DNA of 64,000 nt from the NCBI GenBank assembly GCA_017893485.1, contig CM030360.1:11272597-11336596 (forward strand). Direction: 5' to 3'. The stretch comes from Hemerocallis citrina (taxonomy: Eukaryota; Streptophyta; Magnoliopsida; Asparagales; Asphodelaceae). The notes beneath the pieces were generated by a model. That model saw nothing but the letters and a program-made list of their open reading frames with translations, was not told the origin of the DNA and did no database searches. Position numbers and translations under genes: made by a program. This document shows positions 11,347 to 22,694 of this stretch, piece by piece (the stretch's first letter is position 1; every line of letters begins with the position of its first letter).

Positions 11347-12393
11347 TCAATCTTTGTCTTCGTCGTCGTCACCTTCGACATCTTGAGACGGAGGTGGAAA
11401 TTGAGAGGTGAACAAATGGGTCAGATGGGAAATTTGGGATTCAAGGGTATCTTGACGATCCATGAGGTAGTTAACAGCATTATAGAGACTGCGTGGATCA
11501 TCAAAATCAGCACGGGGGCGAGAAGAGCTAAAGGCTGAAGATGGTTTAGCAGAAGTGGCTAAAGGAACTTGGGTGTGGGGAGAAGTCCTAGTGGTTGAGC
11601 TAGGTGGAGGATCAAAAAGCTTCATGCGTGCTAAACTTGTACGATCGAAGCATTCATAGTGCTTAACAACATTGGTCTCGGAGTCGAGATCAATATCATA
11701 AGCATAGAAAACACGAGTAAGGAGAGCACCAAAGGGTAGAAAGTGGGAATGAGACTTGTGAATTCTAGGAAAAATGACACGACCCCAATTAACATTGATT
11801 TTACCAAAAATTGCATATACTGCTTGTTGCAATTCCATGGAATACTGATCATAACTCCCTGTTTTAGGGATAATATTATAGGACAGTATCCGTGCAACAA
11901 GTTTTGCAATAGGTGTAATGGATTTATTAGACATAGGGGGTCCATGGTTGGGCAAAAAGATTTTAGACATGATAGATGCATCATCCATTATGATCTCTCC
12001 TAAATCAAGTCCTTCATCATCGATACCCATAATTAGATTAATTCGCTCGGATGTGAGTTTGATCTTCTTATTTTTCACAGAAGAATAAATGATAACTTCT
12101 CCATCATCCGATTGAACTACTCTCATATTGGTATAGAATAGATAAATGAGTTGAGGATAATAATGGGGTTGATTTTCTAAGAATAAAAAATCATAAAGGC
12201 TACAGTTTTGAAAGAGAGATACAAGGTTAAACCTATCAAGATCATTGAAATTGACAAATCTACCAGGAAAAATAATAATGGTACAAATAATATACCATTT
12301 TTCCAAGAGATCAGGACTTCTAAGATATTGTGAGTAGTCCTTAGAGGTAGAACTATCATCTACATGAGAAGTTTTGGATCTTTTTGGTGCCAT
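11347..12393 (-). CDS. Extra Sirevirus ORF downstream of pol ('envelope-like' / putative plant transposon protein)
   Basis: Intact 348-residue frame from ATG (MAPKRSKTSHVDD) to a stop at 11347. It lies about 600 bp after the RNase H stop, the position where Sireviruses carry an extra ORF historically called envelope-like. The core (about residues 25-230, with FPGRFVNFNDLDRFN and INLIMGIDDEG) resembles the 'putative plant transposon protein' family, whose function is unknown. I see no signal peptide or convincing membrane segment, so 'envelope' is not supported. The C-terminus is Ser/Pro-rich, then has a short heptad-like stretch (YLMDRQDTLESQISHLTHLF) and an acidic tail (DVEGDDDEDKD). It is the only fully open frame in this element, while pol is broken. 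The family assignment is from memory of the motif style. Confidence 0.7.
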   Translation of the reverse strand: MAPKRSKTSHVDDSSTSKDYSQYLRSPDLLEKWYIICTIIIFPGRFVNFNDLDRFNLVSLFQNCSLYDFLFLENQPHYYPQLIYLFYTNMRVVQSDDGEVIIYSSVKNKKIKLTSERINLIMGIDDEGLDLGEIIMDDASIMSKIFLPNHGPPMSNKSITPIAKLVARILSYNIIPKTGSYDQYSMELQQAVYAIFGKINVNWGRVIFPRIHKSHSHFLPFGALLTRVFYAYDIDLDSETNVVKHYECFDRTSLARMKLFDPPPSSTTRTSPHTQVPLATSAKPSSAFSSSRPRADFDDPRSLYNAVNYLMDRQDTLESQISHLTHLFTSQFPPPSQDVEGDDDEDKD

Positions 12394-12998
12394 AAAAAGA
12401 GTGAAGGGAAAGAGATTTTACCAACAAAAAACAAGGAATCAAACAGCAAAGGGGGCAAGAAATCAACTTCAAGACAGCAGCTCTTCAGTCGACTTCTTCT
12501 ATATTCTTGCTCTTTCTCTTCAAGGTTTCAGATCTGGTGAAAAATGAAGTGGGTAAAAGTGAAAGGAGGGAGGCAGTGAATTAGGGTTTTCAACAGATGC
12601 GAATGGCTGAGATTGAAAGGGAATGAAATCGATGGCCCAAAAAGAAGTCAAGGGCGAGTCAAAGGATAAAAAGTTATCTCAAAATCTGTGCGACGATTCG
12701 AAGTTGAAGACAGACTGATTCGCGATAGTCGACTGTTATTAAGGCACAGCCGACTTAGTCGAGAGAAAAATAAATAATTATCACAACTGATCAGTCGACT
12801 TGTTGAAATCTCAGTCGACTGTTCAGAGAAGAAAATAAGTATAGAAAAAGATACGTGGAAGTCGACTGAACAACATATACAAGTCGACTTACAAAAAAAA
12901 TATTTTCAACAAATATCAAGAAAATCACATATCCCTAGTTCTCTTCTTAAAGTAATAAAGGTGTCTTCTTTAAGGGGTTTGGTAAAGATATCAGCTAC

Positions 12999-15977
12999 TT
13001 ATCTATCAGTAAAGATAAAGTCTAAAGAGATGTCTCCTTTTAAAACATGATCACGTAGAAAATGATGTCGAATATCAATATGTTTCGTACGTGAATATTG
13101 AACCGGATTTTTAGATAAGTTAATTGCACTGGTATTATCACACATTATTGAAGGTCTTTCAAAAGAAATACCATAATCTAATAGGGTTTGCTTCATCCAC
13201 AAAATTTGTGCACATGTCAAACTTGCAGCGATATATTCAGCTTCTGTAGTAGATAGGGATACCGAATTTTGCTTTTTACTGCACCAAGAAACTAGTGAAT
13301 GTCCCAAAAAGTGACATGTCCCACTAGTGCTCTTGCGATCAGTTTTACTACCAGCAAAATCAGCATCACTGTACGACAAAAGTTAGAAATTATCAGTACA
13401 TGGATAGAATAAACCATAATCAGATGTGCCTTTAATATATCTTAAAATTTGTTTCACAGCTTTCAAATGAGATTCTTTAGGACTAGACTGATATCTAGCA
13501 CACAAACATACAATGAACATAATATCTGGTCTACTAGCAGTTATATATAAGAGTGAGCCAATCATACCTCGATAGAGTTTCTGATCGACACTCTTGCCTA
13601 ATATATCTTTGTCAAGGGTAGTGGTAGTAGCCATAGGTGTGGATTTACTACTTGTGCTATCCATGTTAAACCGTTTGAGTAATTCCTTTGCATATTTTCC
13701 TTGATTAATAAATATGCCATTTGGAGACTGCTTAATTTGTAGTCCAAGAAAATAATTGAGTTCACCGATATGACTCATCTCAAACTCGTTTTTCATGGTG
13801 TTAGCAAACTCTTGACATAGATTATTATTAGTAGAGCCAAAAATTATATCATCAACATATATTTGTATGATTAAAATATCATTCTTAATTCTCTTAATAA
13901 ATAAAGTAGTATCTACTTTACCTATCTCAAAACCTGTTTCTAAAAGAAAAGTTTTCAATCGATCATACCAAGCACGCGGTGCTTGTTTAAGACCGTATAA
14001 AGCCTTTTTCAATTTAAAAACATGGTTTGGGAATTGTTCATATTCAAAACCTGGTGGTTGTTTAACATAAACATTCTCTTTTATAAACCCATTAAGAAAT
14101 GCACTTTTCACATCCATTTGATAAAGTATAAAATTCATAAAACAAGCAAAAGATAATAAAATAAGAATTGATTCTAATCTAGCAACAGGAGCATATGTTT
14201 CATCAAAATTTATGCCTTCTTCTTGATTATATCCTTGAGCAACTAGTCTAGCTTTGTTCCTAACAACTTGTCCTGATTCATCTAACTTATTTTTGAATAC
14301 CCATTTAGTACCAATAATAGTATGATCAGGAGGTCGTGGAACTAAATCCCATACATCATTTCTTATGAATTGGTTTAATTCATCTTCCATGGCATTCATC
14401 CAAAATTCATTCTCACATGCTTCTTGTATATTTTTCGGTTCAAAATCTGACAAGAAAGCCGTGTGAGATATCATATTAATATGTGATCGTGTCTGAATAC
14501 CATGAGAGATGTCACCAATTATTAAGTCATGAGGATGATCTCTAACTTCAACAAAAGATTTTGGTAAAGTTGGAGATATCACAATAGGATCAGTCGCCTT
14601 GACAAGATCCTCAGTCGACTGGTTTACATCAGTCGACTTGATGTCCTTATCGGTCGACTTATCCGTGAGACTAGTTTGTTCTAAAGATGTAATTACTTTA
14701 TTTAAAGGTGATGAATCAGTTTCATTATCTTTAATTAAATTTTATGAAGGCAGAGATTCATCGAATGTAACATGCATTGATTCTTCAATAGTCATTGTTG
14801 ACTTGTTGAAAATTCTATATGCTTTACTCCTATTTGAGTATCCTATAAAGATACACTCATTAGATCTAGGATCAAATTTATCTAAATTATCTTTAGTGTT
14901 CAGAATAAAACACTTACAACCAAATGTCTTAAAGTAAGAGACTTTAGGAATTTTGTTAAAAAATAACTCATAACAAGTCTTCTTTAGCTTAGGTCTTATT
15001 AAAATCCTGTTTAAAACATAACAAGATGTAGCAACAGCTTCAGCCCAAAAATACTTAGGTAAATTGCTTTCAACAAACATGGTACGTGCGTATTCTTGCA
15101 AAATCCTATTTTTCCTTTCAACCACTCTATTTTGTGGTGAAGCCCTAGGAAATGCAAATGAATGTGTTATACCATTCTTGTTGCAATATTATGTAAATGT
15201 TTCATTTTCAAATTCTCCACCATGATCACTTCTAATAGTGACTATGGTTAGAGATCTTTGGTTTTGAATTCGTTTACAAAAATTTGCAAATTCATCAAAA
15301 GCATCATTTTTATGTTTTAAGAAGAAGGTCCAAGTGAATCGTGAAAAACCATCTACTAAAACAAATACATATCTACTTTTATTTAAACAAGCAACTCTAG
15401 TAGGGCCAAATAAATCCATATGAATTAATTCGAGCGGCCTACTAGTAGAAATTACTTCTTTTGTCTTAAAAGTATATTTGATTTGTTTACCTAGTTGACA
15501 TGCATCACATAACTTATTATTTTTAAATGATAGTCTTGGCAGTCCTTTAACTAGGTTATACTTAGATACTTTAGAAAGATTTTTTATATTCACATGACCA
15601 AATCGTCTATGCCAAAGCCAAGAGTCATTATTAGAAGCTATTAAGCAAAAATCATTTGAAAACTCATTTGTATTCAAACATAATTCATAAATATTGTTTT
15701 TTCGAAAACCTTGAAAAATAATGTTTTGCATAGAGGAATCATAAATTAAACAAGCATCTTTTTCAAACACAATTTTATAACATTTATCACATAGTTGACT
15801 AATGCTTAACAGGTTATGCTTAAGTCCACTAACTAATAAAACATTTTCTATAGAAGGGTTAGTGTTTTTACCGACCATGCCGATTCCTATGACTTTTCCT
15901 TTATTGTTATCACCAAAAGTAACTGTTCCTCCATTGATGCTTTGTATGGTTGATAGGAGGTTGGCATGACCAGTCAT
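12999..15977 (-). pseudogene. Copia pol: integrase, reverse transcriptase, RNase H (Sirevirus type), interrupted
   Basis: Minus-strand pol in several frames. At 15977-15189: GAG-pre-integrase zinc-binding region (WHRRFGHVN, CDACQLGKQ) then the integrase core (IHMDLFGPTR, RSDHGGEFENE). At 15125-14742: the rest of the integrase (MVERKNRILQEYART). At 14582-13383: RT with [23 protein letters not shown] fingers, [11 protein letters not shown] and the catalytic YVDDIIFGS. At 13379-12999: RNase H (YSDADFAGSKTDRKSTSG, LSTTEAEYIAAS). Stops near 15188, 14741-14583 and 13382 break the polyprotein. Two perfect AGTCGACT motifs plus variants lie in the non-conserved linker at 14592-14659. Confidence 0.85.
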
Positions 15978-16078
15978 ATGCTTAGAACATCCGATGTCAA
16001 GTATCCAACGATCTTTCTTTGGTACCTATAAAATATTTAATGTGAAAATGGTACCCTTTTCATTGGGTCCAAAAACTA

Positions 16079-16840
16079 TTAGTTTGTGGGAAACCAAACC
16101 CATAATGAGTTTGATTTTCCTCCATAAGAAGGAATAAAATTAGCAGAATTACATACATTCAACATATATGAGTTTATATAAGCAGTTCTATCATTCAAAC
16201 TCAAGTTGACTGGAACCCATACAAGTTTGCTCTGTCCAGTCGACTTTATAACACCTTTCAGTCGACTTCTATTGTATGTCAGTCGACTGGATGATAATAT
16301 AGGTCGACTTATATGAGGTTTTGGTCTTGTTGAATAAGACTCAGTACCTTTGGACAGACGACTGGTGGATGGATACAGTCGATTTGGCTGAACTTTATAT
16401 TTTCTTTTATCAATAGAACTTACAAGCTTAGGCTTTTCAAAGAACTCATACAGTTTATGTTTAACACTAGAAATAGATTCAGGTTTATTTATACTAGTGT
16501 TTTTAGAAGAAAGATCCTTTACAAGAGATTTTTTAAAACCAAGTCCAAACTTTTGACTAGATTTTACTTGATTTTGAAGAACATCGTTTAAATTCTCTTT
16601 TCCTTTATTGAACTTAGATACATTCTTGGATATCTCTTCATAATTCTTCTTTAGAGATTCAAGATCCATATCTAAACTTGAAATACGAGAATTTAAAGAT
16701 TTTACTTCTTTATCAAGGTTAAGATTCTCTTGAGAAAGTGTTTGATTAACTTTCTCTAGGTTCTTAACTCTAATCTTTTCCTTTTTCAATTCTTGAAAAT
16801 TTTCATTAACTGCACTAATAGTATGAAAGCATTGACTCAA
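16079..16840 (-). pseudogene. C-terminal part of Sirevirus-type gag, truncated
   Basis: A 253-residue open frame whose first part is a strong coiled coil (Lys/Glu/Leu-rich heptads, about residues 14-75), then a Lys/Ser/Arg-rich basic region, ending near the conserved sequence before protease. The GAG core and zinc knuckle normally found upstream are missing because the element stops at about 16842. The initiator Met is therefore internal. The basic region is encoded across three perfect AGTCGACT motifs and several one-mismatch variants (16238-16385), which appear as repeated Ser-Arg-Leu or Lys-Ser-Thr. Confidence 0.65.
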
Positions 16841-16921
16841 AGAAAAAATAGACTATTTACTTTTTTGGGGTCTCAGTACGCAGTAAGTCAAACAGTAAGA
16901 TGTGTGGAACAAGAACTATAC

Positions 16922-17097
16922 CTGAATGTGGAGAAAAGTTTTGGCATGAGCAGCAAGAATCTGATATCTCGGATGCTTAATGCACCAATGATCTTTCTAT
17001 TAGGCGCATCTACGACAGGAAGTCCACCTATTTGATTGTCTTTCATGCGTTCGAATGCTTCAAAAATTTGCTCATCACTTCTATCTGATAACCACAT
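16922..17097 (-). pseudogene. CBS-domain exon fragment (SnRK1/AMPK gamma-like) carried in CACTA
   Basis: A minus-strand exon encodes DEQIFEAFERMKDNQIGGLPVVDAP, then a Ser-Ile-Arg-Asp-Ile-Arg motif and LLLMPKLFSTFR, ending at a good donor (CAG|GTATAG at 16922/16921). The pattern 'IGGLPVV...I.IRDIR.LLL.P.LFS.FR' is that of the CBS domains in plant SNF4/AMPK gamma-like proteins, which sense adenine nucleotides for SnRK1 kinases. Only this one exon is recognisable. It lies downstream of a GC-rich leader exon within CACTA sequence, so I read it as a captured fragment; a decayed host gene is the alternative. Confidence 0.6.
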
Positions 17098-17468
17098 ATA
17101 AAATTATCAAACCTCAGTAATCAAATAAACTAACTATTATACACAGAAATTATGAATATTGGAGGATTTTCTCATTAACATTACCACTTTTACAAGGAAA
17201 AATGCATTGATGATGCAACTCATGAGGTTAAACCAAACATCCTCACTTAATATGTAAAAAAAACTTAAAATATAAATTTGGCTACTATAGATTGACTTCT
17301 ATGAAGTCCATTACCAACTGCTCAGAACTCATCACTAATCTCTTCATGATTGGCATGTAAACAACAAAAAAACACATATTTGTGAAAACTCTTGGATTAA
17401 ATCAAAGATATACACAAGTTTTCAGTAAATTGATAGACGAAACCCTAAATTTGGGGATAAAAACTCAC

Positions 17469-17837
17469 CTAGGGTTAGGGTTCAGGAATCGAGGAGGAAG
17501 GGACGACGCCGACAGGGGCTAAGAGAGGGATGGCAAGGAGAGAATGGTGACGGGAACGGCGACGAGGGGTGTGAGACGGGGATGGCGACGGAGGAGTGGT
17601 GGCTAGGAGAGGGAAACAGTAGGCCGCCAGGGCTCTCGTGGCGAATAGGGAGGGGAGGCAGTGAAGGAGGAGAACGACGGCAAGGGGGAGAGAGAGTCGG
17701 GGGCGGCGGCGGCGGCGGTGGCGACGACGAGGGGTGAGAGTGGCTAGAGAGAGAGAGAGAGAAAGAGAGATTTGGGGGAAGCGGGGACGGGGAGAGGAAG
17801 GATTGGAGGTTGTTTTATTTTTTAAAATAAATTTCAT
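17469..17837 (-). other. GC-rich leader / first exon of CACTA transcript
   Basis: GC-rich, G-skewed region next to the CACTA subterminal repeats. On the minus strand it has an open frame of low-complexity Arg/Pro/Ser/Leu sequence, including a GGC trinucleotide run and an AG dinucleotide run (about 17747-17768). It ends at a splice donor CTAG|GTGAGT at 17469/17468, followed by an AT-rich intron leading to the CBS exon. A similar module sits at the right end of the other CACTA element (57531-57790). I regard it as a transcribed leader with a promoter nearby; a translated protein is doubtful. Confidence 0.45.
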
Positions 17838-19269
17838 GAGCTATGACTGTGTTTTTTACATAAATGCCGGAATAGAAATGGATTATCCCGGCGTTTCTTT
17901 TATAAACGTCGGAACATTTCTCACCTATGCCGGTGTATAATAAAAACGCCGGGATAGATATGCAAAATAAAATTTAAAATAAACAATGCCTTCTATCCCA
18001 ACGTTTGTACTCAAACGCCGGGATAGAAATGTCATTATTGTAACGCCCTGAATTCCAAACACAGGTAACTCATAGCAAAACAAGATCTTTTACTTCAAAT
18101 TCGTACAAATTTACAAGAAATTTAAAACTTTTCATTTCAACATGTTCTTTACAACAGAACAAGGGAATTTAAATAAATACAACATGATATACAATAATGA
18201 AAATTCTTCAATCTTATAACAACTCATCCTAGTGACTTCAAGTCCATGCCAAGTCCCATCCTGCATCTGGGAAACTATGGGCATGCCAGTTGCATACAAC
18301 TGACGCAATGCTATAATACAAAGATCTCATTAACTTAGCAATCACAAACTTGAATGCAGAAAGAGAAAAAGTGATTATCCTAAACATGTCAGTGTATGAA
18401 ATGAACTTAATGCCTAATGCAGATTTTGCACTACGATCACACTAATGCATACTTGTTTATATTCTATGCATTTCATTCTACATAGGTCCGAGGGCAAGCA
18501 CCTACGTTGTAACGCCCTGAATTCCATTTACATGTAATTCATAGCACAACAGGATTTTTTACTTCAATTCGTACAATTTTACAAGGAGATTAAATTTTTT
18601 TATTATACAACAATGTTCTTTACATCAACGCAGTAGAATTTAAATGAATACAACATGATATATACAACTTTAACATCAACAACAACTTAAATCTGAAGAT
18701 AATCTATAACATCAATTCATCTTATGTCTTTTGCCAATTCAAGCCCTGCACTGGAAAACTGTGGGCACGTCAGTTGCATACAACTGACGCAATGCTATAA
18801 AACAGCAATCTTCTTACTTTAGCAAACACAAACTTGAATGCACAATAAAATGTAAAAGAATGACTATCCTAAACATGTTAGTGTATGATATGACTTAATA
18901 CCTAATGAAAATATTACACTATGAAGACACGAATGCATACTTGTTCGGATTCTATGCATCCCATTCTACATAGGTCTGATGACATGCCCTTACTCCACAT
19001 AATAGGGTTTAATCCCCCACAATGAATATTCTACTACGGTAACAAAAGAAAGTTTTAGACATTCCACGGGTACGGACTCCATCCCTGGAATACACCGTCA
19101 GGCTATACAGAAATCCTCGGCGTACGAACATCCCGCAAGTGCCACTCCAGCCCCGGTATACGCATATATACTGGAGAACGGCCTCCCATCCGCCCGGCTA
19201 TTCATGATACTGGAGTCCACCATCAAATAAATCATAGTTCCGGATTTAATTAAGCCTCGTCTCCATTGC

Positions 19270-19390
19270 AAGCAACCACAGCCCGGAGTTCGACCAGGCT
19301 CGAACCCGCGACCTAAGGAAACCCCCAGGTGACATGTGGCGACGCCAGGCACGCTGGCGCCTGCGCTAGCCACCAAGGCCAAGCACACTT
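19270..19390 (-). other. tRNA-like segment with A- and B-box motifs inside LTR
   Basis: On the minus strand the segment reads GCTTGGCCTTGGTGGCTAGC, and later GCGGGTTCGAGCC. The second matches the RNA polymerase III B box (GGTTCGANNCC) and the first is a plausible A box. The spacing is longer than in a tRNA and no cloverleaf forms. It looks like a tRNA-derived SINE remnant absorbed into the LTR. Confidence 0.35.
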
Positions 19391-20757
19391 ACTGATTGTA
19401 TATATGTTCAGAACCATATAACTCGGCTCTCTGCTTTCCCTTATATTTTAACTTCTTGATTCTAATTAATTTCTATCGTTTGTCTCAAAATTATTTATTT
19501 ATAAAATACATCTCTAAAATTCCACTGGCGACTTCATATTGATTTTATTTATAATAGAGTGATTCTATACATAATAAATGTCGATAACAATTTTTTTGGG
19601 AACTTTTATACACATATGCCTTTCGAAATTACAACTACTACTCTACTAGCATGAATGTGTTTTTCTTTTTAACATTATTTGAGATGATGGGAAAATTCTT
19701 TCCATAAAATTTTATAAAGCACAACTTAAACTCCCTTCACATATATTTACATTTTATCTACAAAACTCAATCATAGTATACTACAATTTGCATGACAACC
19801 ATGTACAATACTCTACTATAAATTGTAGTTGACTACATAGCAATTCTTCATTGTAATTTTTTCATTAGTATGCATTTTTCTAAATTTATCAACCATTAAA
19901 ATACAATATGCATCACATAAAGGAAATAGAAATAAAATAACTCATGCTACATCTACCAATCTAACATGAATTTCCTAAGCAAGCATCCTACACACAATTA
20001 GAAAGCAAGAAGAGACACCCACCTTATTTGATGAAAATTGAGAGAAAAACTCCTAAAAAGATTGGTCCAACACAAACTAGTCTCTTCTCTGCCTAGCAAA
20101 ACAAGGTCGAGCTCCTCTCTTTCTCTCTAGACAAACCGCAAGCCTCTCTTCTTTTCTCTTTTTCTTTTGTTTTCTTTTGATCTTTTGTGAAATGCTCATA
20201 CAATAGGAAGGGTATTTATAGGGTTATTGGGTGAATGAAAAGACTTCCACTACCCACATAATTACCCACTCACACAACCCACTTCACAATCCACTTCTCC
20301 TTCCACTCTCCCTTCTTAATAAGGTCGGCCAACCTCTTGGGTGCACACACGTGCACGTGCACCCAACGTGCACACAATTCTCATTCTTTTAATTATTTGT
20401 TATTAATTCATTTGTAGCTGTTTGTTACTTGTCAAGTGTGTAGGATTTAAAGTATACATTTAAATGTAGAATAAAATCATGGGCTTCTCTTTTTTATTAA
20501 TTTTCTAGTGGGCTTTAAAATAGACTTTAGGCCTATGGGTTATAATAAAAAATCAAATAATACAATTGTGAAAAATAAAATGAGAACAAAAATGTACATA
20601 ACATTGGAAAATTTTAGAGACTAAAATACATAAAATTTTACGTGCAATGCACGTGCAAAAATATTAAAAATTAATTTGAGAGAACGAAAAACAGTCAAAA
20701 TACAAAATACGTAGAACAATAATGTTATGCAAACTTCACGTAACGAAAAATATACGT

Positions 20758-20787
20758 TATAACACCCTGTAATTTTCAAAGAGTATG

Positions 20788-20827
<40 letters not shown>

Positions 20828-21232
20828 TTTGAAAGTAATTTGGTTGTTTGGTATAAAAAGATCTATGGCATTTGTGTAATAATGTCCTAAAGGAATAGTA
20901 ATGGGGGGCACGTGAAAAGAGAACAGCAAAGTAGTTGTGCTGCTCCTGTGTGTGACATCACACACGGTGACATGGCATCTTTCATGGGTGGGTGGGGGGG
21001 GGGGGCACGTGAGTATGGTTTCGGAAGAGAAAGGTAAGTGAATTGTATTAGTCCCATATCGGAATTTGACAAAGAATATAATATTAATAAATAATAATGT
21101 CTATGATCAAGAGTCACCAATCCGGTTAACCACCTTTTGAGAGGTAGCCTGTAGTGGGCAGTTGTACTACATAGTATCTAATTTGTCTTCTAAATTGTAT
21201 AAATTGTCTGAGCTAGGGGCAGAGGTGTTACA
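20758..21232 (-). mobile_element. Nested solo LTR (inner, 475 bp)
   Basis: Begins TATAACACCCTG and ends GAGGTGTTACA, with a perfect TACGT target duplication at 20753-20757 and 21233-21237. The outer LTR shows the uninterrupted site (CACGTAACGG...ATATACGTAATCGGC near 26650). The first dinucleotide TA instead of TG fits one mutation. It contains a (TA)n run (about 20790-20818), a G-rich tract at 20984-21006, and a sequence typical of U3/R of plant LTRs (AGTCCCATATCGGAAT, about 21048). It is a different family from its host, and non-coding. Confidence 0.65.
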
Positions 21233-22694
21233 TACGTAATCGACACGTGTATTGAAAGCACGTGCAATATTCGTAAAACATAAACATTTAAAATAAATGT
21301 TTGAGTTGGCTCAAAATAGGATAAAAACGAGTTTTGAGAAAACAGAAAACATATAATTAATCGAAATACAAAGATACATAGGATATTTATAAAAATACGT
21401 TACGGATATTATCCGTAACGATACAAAATACATGTGCGTAACACACGAGGGGCAAAATTGTCATAACTCAATTTTGCAGGGTGTTACATACGTACTCCAC
21501 ATTATAGGGTTAAATCCCTCACCATGCAACCTACTACTATGAATACTACAAGATTTAGACACTCTGCAAGTATTAATTCTCGCCCCGAAATAATAGAGAT
21601 CAATCCCACTCCGTGGATCATTCTGTGGCCTATTTCATCCATCGTCCCAGAAATACTGGGGATTGTCTCACTCCGTGAGTGATTCTGGAACCCTCACGCA
21701 CAAATACCCTATGAGCATCGCTCCCGTCCCAGAATACTGGAGATCATTTTCTCTCCGTGGATCATTCTGTGGCCTATGACATCCATCGTCCCGGAATACT
21801 GGGGACTGTCTCTCTCCGCGAATCATTCTGGAGTCCATAACTCACGTTTGCTCTTGTTTCATCATATCTCCAACTAGTGTCTGTCCTTAAGTTTAAATTA
21901 TAATTATTAAAACTTAGAGTTCGCTTACCCACCGGGTTTAAACAAAACGCTGAGAGAGTTAGCCCACACTGGCTACTCCTCAAGAGAAAGTCAACCCACA
22001 CTGGTTACTTCTCAAATTTCATACATCACAACTGCCGGTATTCTGGGTCTCGCTCACTCTAGAATAAACAACCATCTCAAAAGAAACCACATAGGTTACA
22101 TCTAACCTCATCATAGATAACTCAATCATTATTCACAATTTCTTCGTTATTCATTTTCCTTACGTTTATCAACCATGAAGTAACCAATTTCAAATGACGA
22201 TTCAATCAATTTTGATCCTTGTAAACAACCCCAACCTATTCACTTCAACAATATTCAATGCCTTTTTAATTAATAGAACCTTGTCGTGCATTTCTTTATT
22301 CCAAATACAATTCTTAATGGAAAATTCTTTAAGATTAAAATGACTAGAAATTTCATATTTCAATCTCGTAATTATATTTTCATTCCATTATAATCCATCT
22401 CAACCATTTACTTAATTCAATGCATTAATATCCATGAAATTTCACAAAGATGAGTTTAACTTTGTATTCTACTTTTAATTCTCTTTAATTCATGCACAAT
22501 TCCATTTTTATTTGAATGCAAAGGTTCCTCTCATACATAATTTAATGTGAATATCACCTCTAATTCCCAAAAATATATCTTAAAAATAATGAGGAATTGT
22601 TTCTAAAGTTATAATATATTTTTAGAATATTATCACATTTTTTTCAAATTTTATAATATGAAAAAACCCCTTAAAACAATAAAAATAAAATTTG

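Larger units (their letters stand above)
9538..16842 (-). mobile_element. Sirevirus/Maximus-type Ty1-copia retrotransposon, 5' truncated
   Basis: Minus-strand copia element. Sense order is partial gag (16840-16079), GAG-pre-integrase and integrase (15977-14742), RT (14582-13383), RNase H (13379-12999), an extra ORF (12393-11347), several polypurine tracts, then the 3' LTR (10926-9538). The extra ORF after pol and the repeated CTCCCCCTTTTTGATGATGAC-type purine tracts (plus-strand form) place it with Sireviruses. The N-terminal half of gag, the PBS and the 5' LTR are missing: similarity stops at about 16842, where CACTA-derived sequence begins. Pol is split by a few in-frame stops, so it is decayed. 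AGTCGACT palindromes are scattered throughout (see findings). Confidence 0.85.
16843..18038 (-). mobile_element. CACTA-type transposon, right part (left segment before the LTR insertion)
   Basis: Contains subterminal repeats of the type CCCGGCGTTT / AAACGCCGGGATAGA (17863-18030), the same family as the CACTA element at 46903-58062. The element continues after the inserted LTR as ATCCCTTGCAGTTTGTAGTG (26930-26949), whose TAGTG end is the reverse of CACTA. Its left terminus was not found; the sequence abuts the truncated copia at about 16842. It carries a GC-rich leader exon and a host CBS-domain exon. Confidence 0.6.
18508..21488 (-). mobile_element. Nested chromovirus-type solo LTR (middle)
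   Basis: TGTAACGCCC...GGGTGTTACA with a perfect 5-bp target duplication TACGT at 18503-18507 and 21489-21493. It is closely related to the outer LTR: 18508-18970 aligns with 18039-18505, and the outer LTR resumes at 21494 where this alignment leaves off. A minus-strand TATA box CTATAAATACCC (plus about 20211-20223) sits between a U3-like part (to 21488) and a transcribed part (below 20200). Without the third LTR its length is about 2.5 kb. No internal coding region, hence solo LTR. Confidence 0.7.

Noticed and set aside
20621..20965. Minus-strand 114-aa frame
   Set aside because: Crosses the boundary of the inner nested LTR and a TA microsatellite; not a real gene.
20984..21006. G-rich tract as a special regulatory G-quadruplex
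   Set aside because: Could fold, but it is a short tract in a decayed solo LTR without further support.
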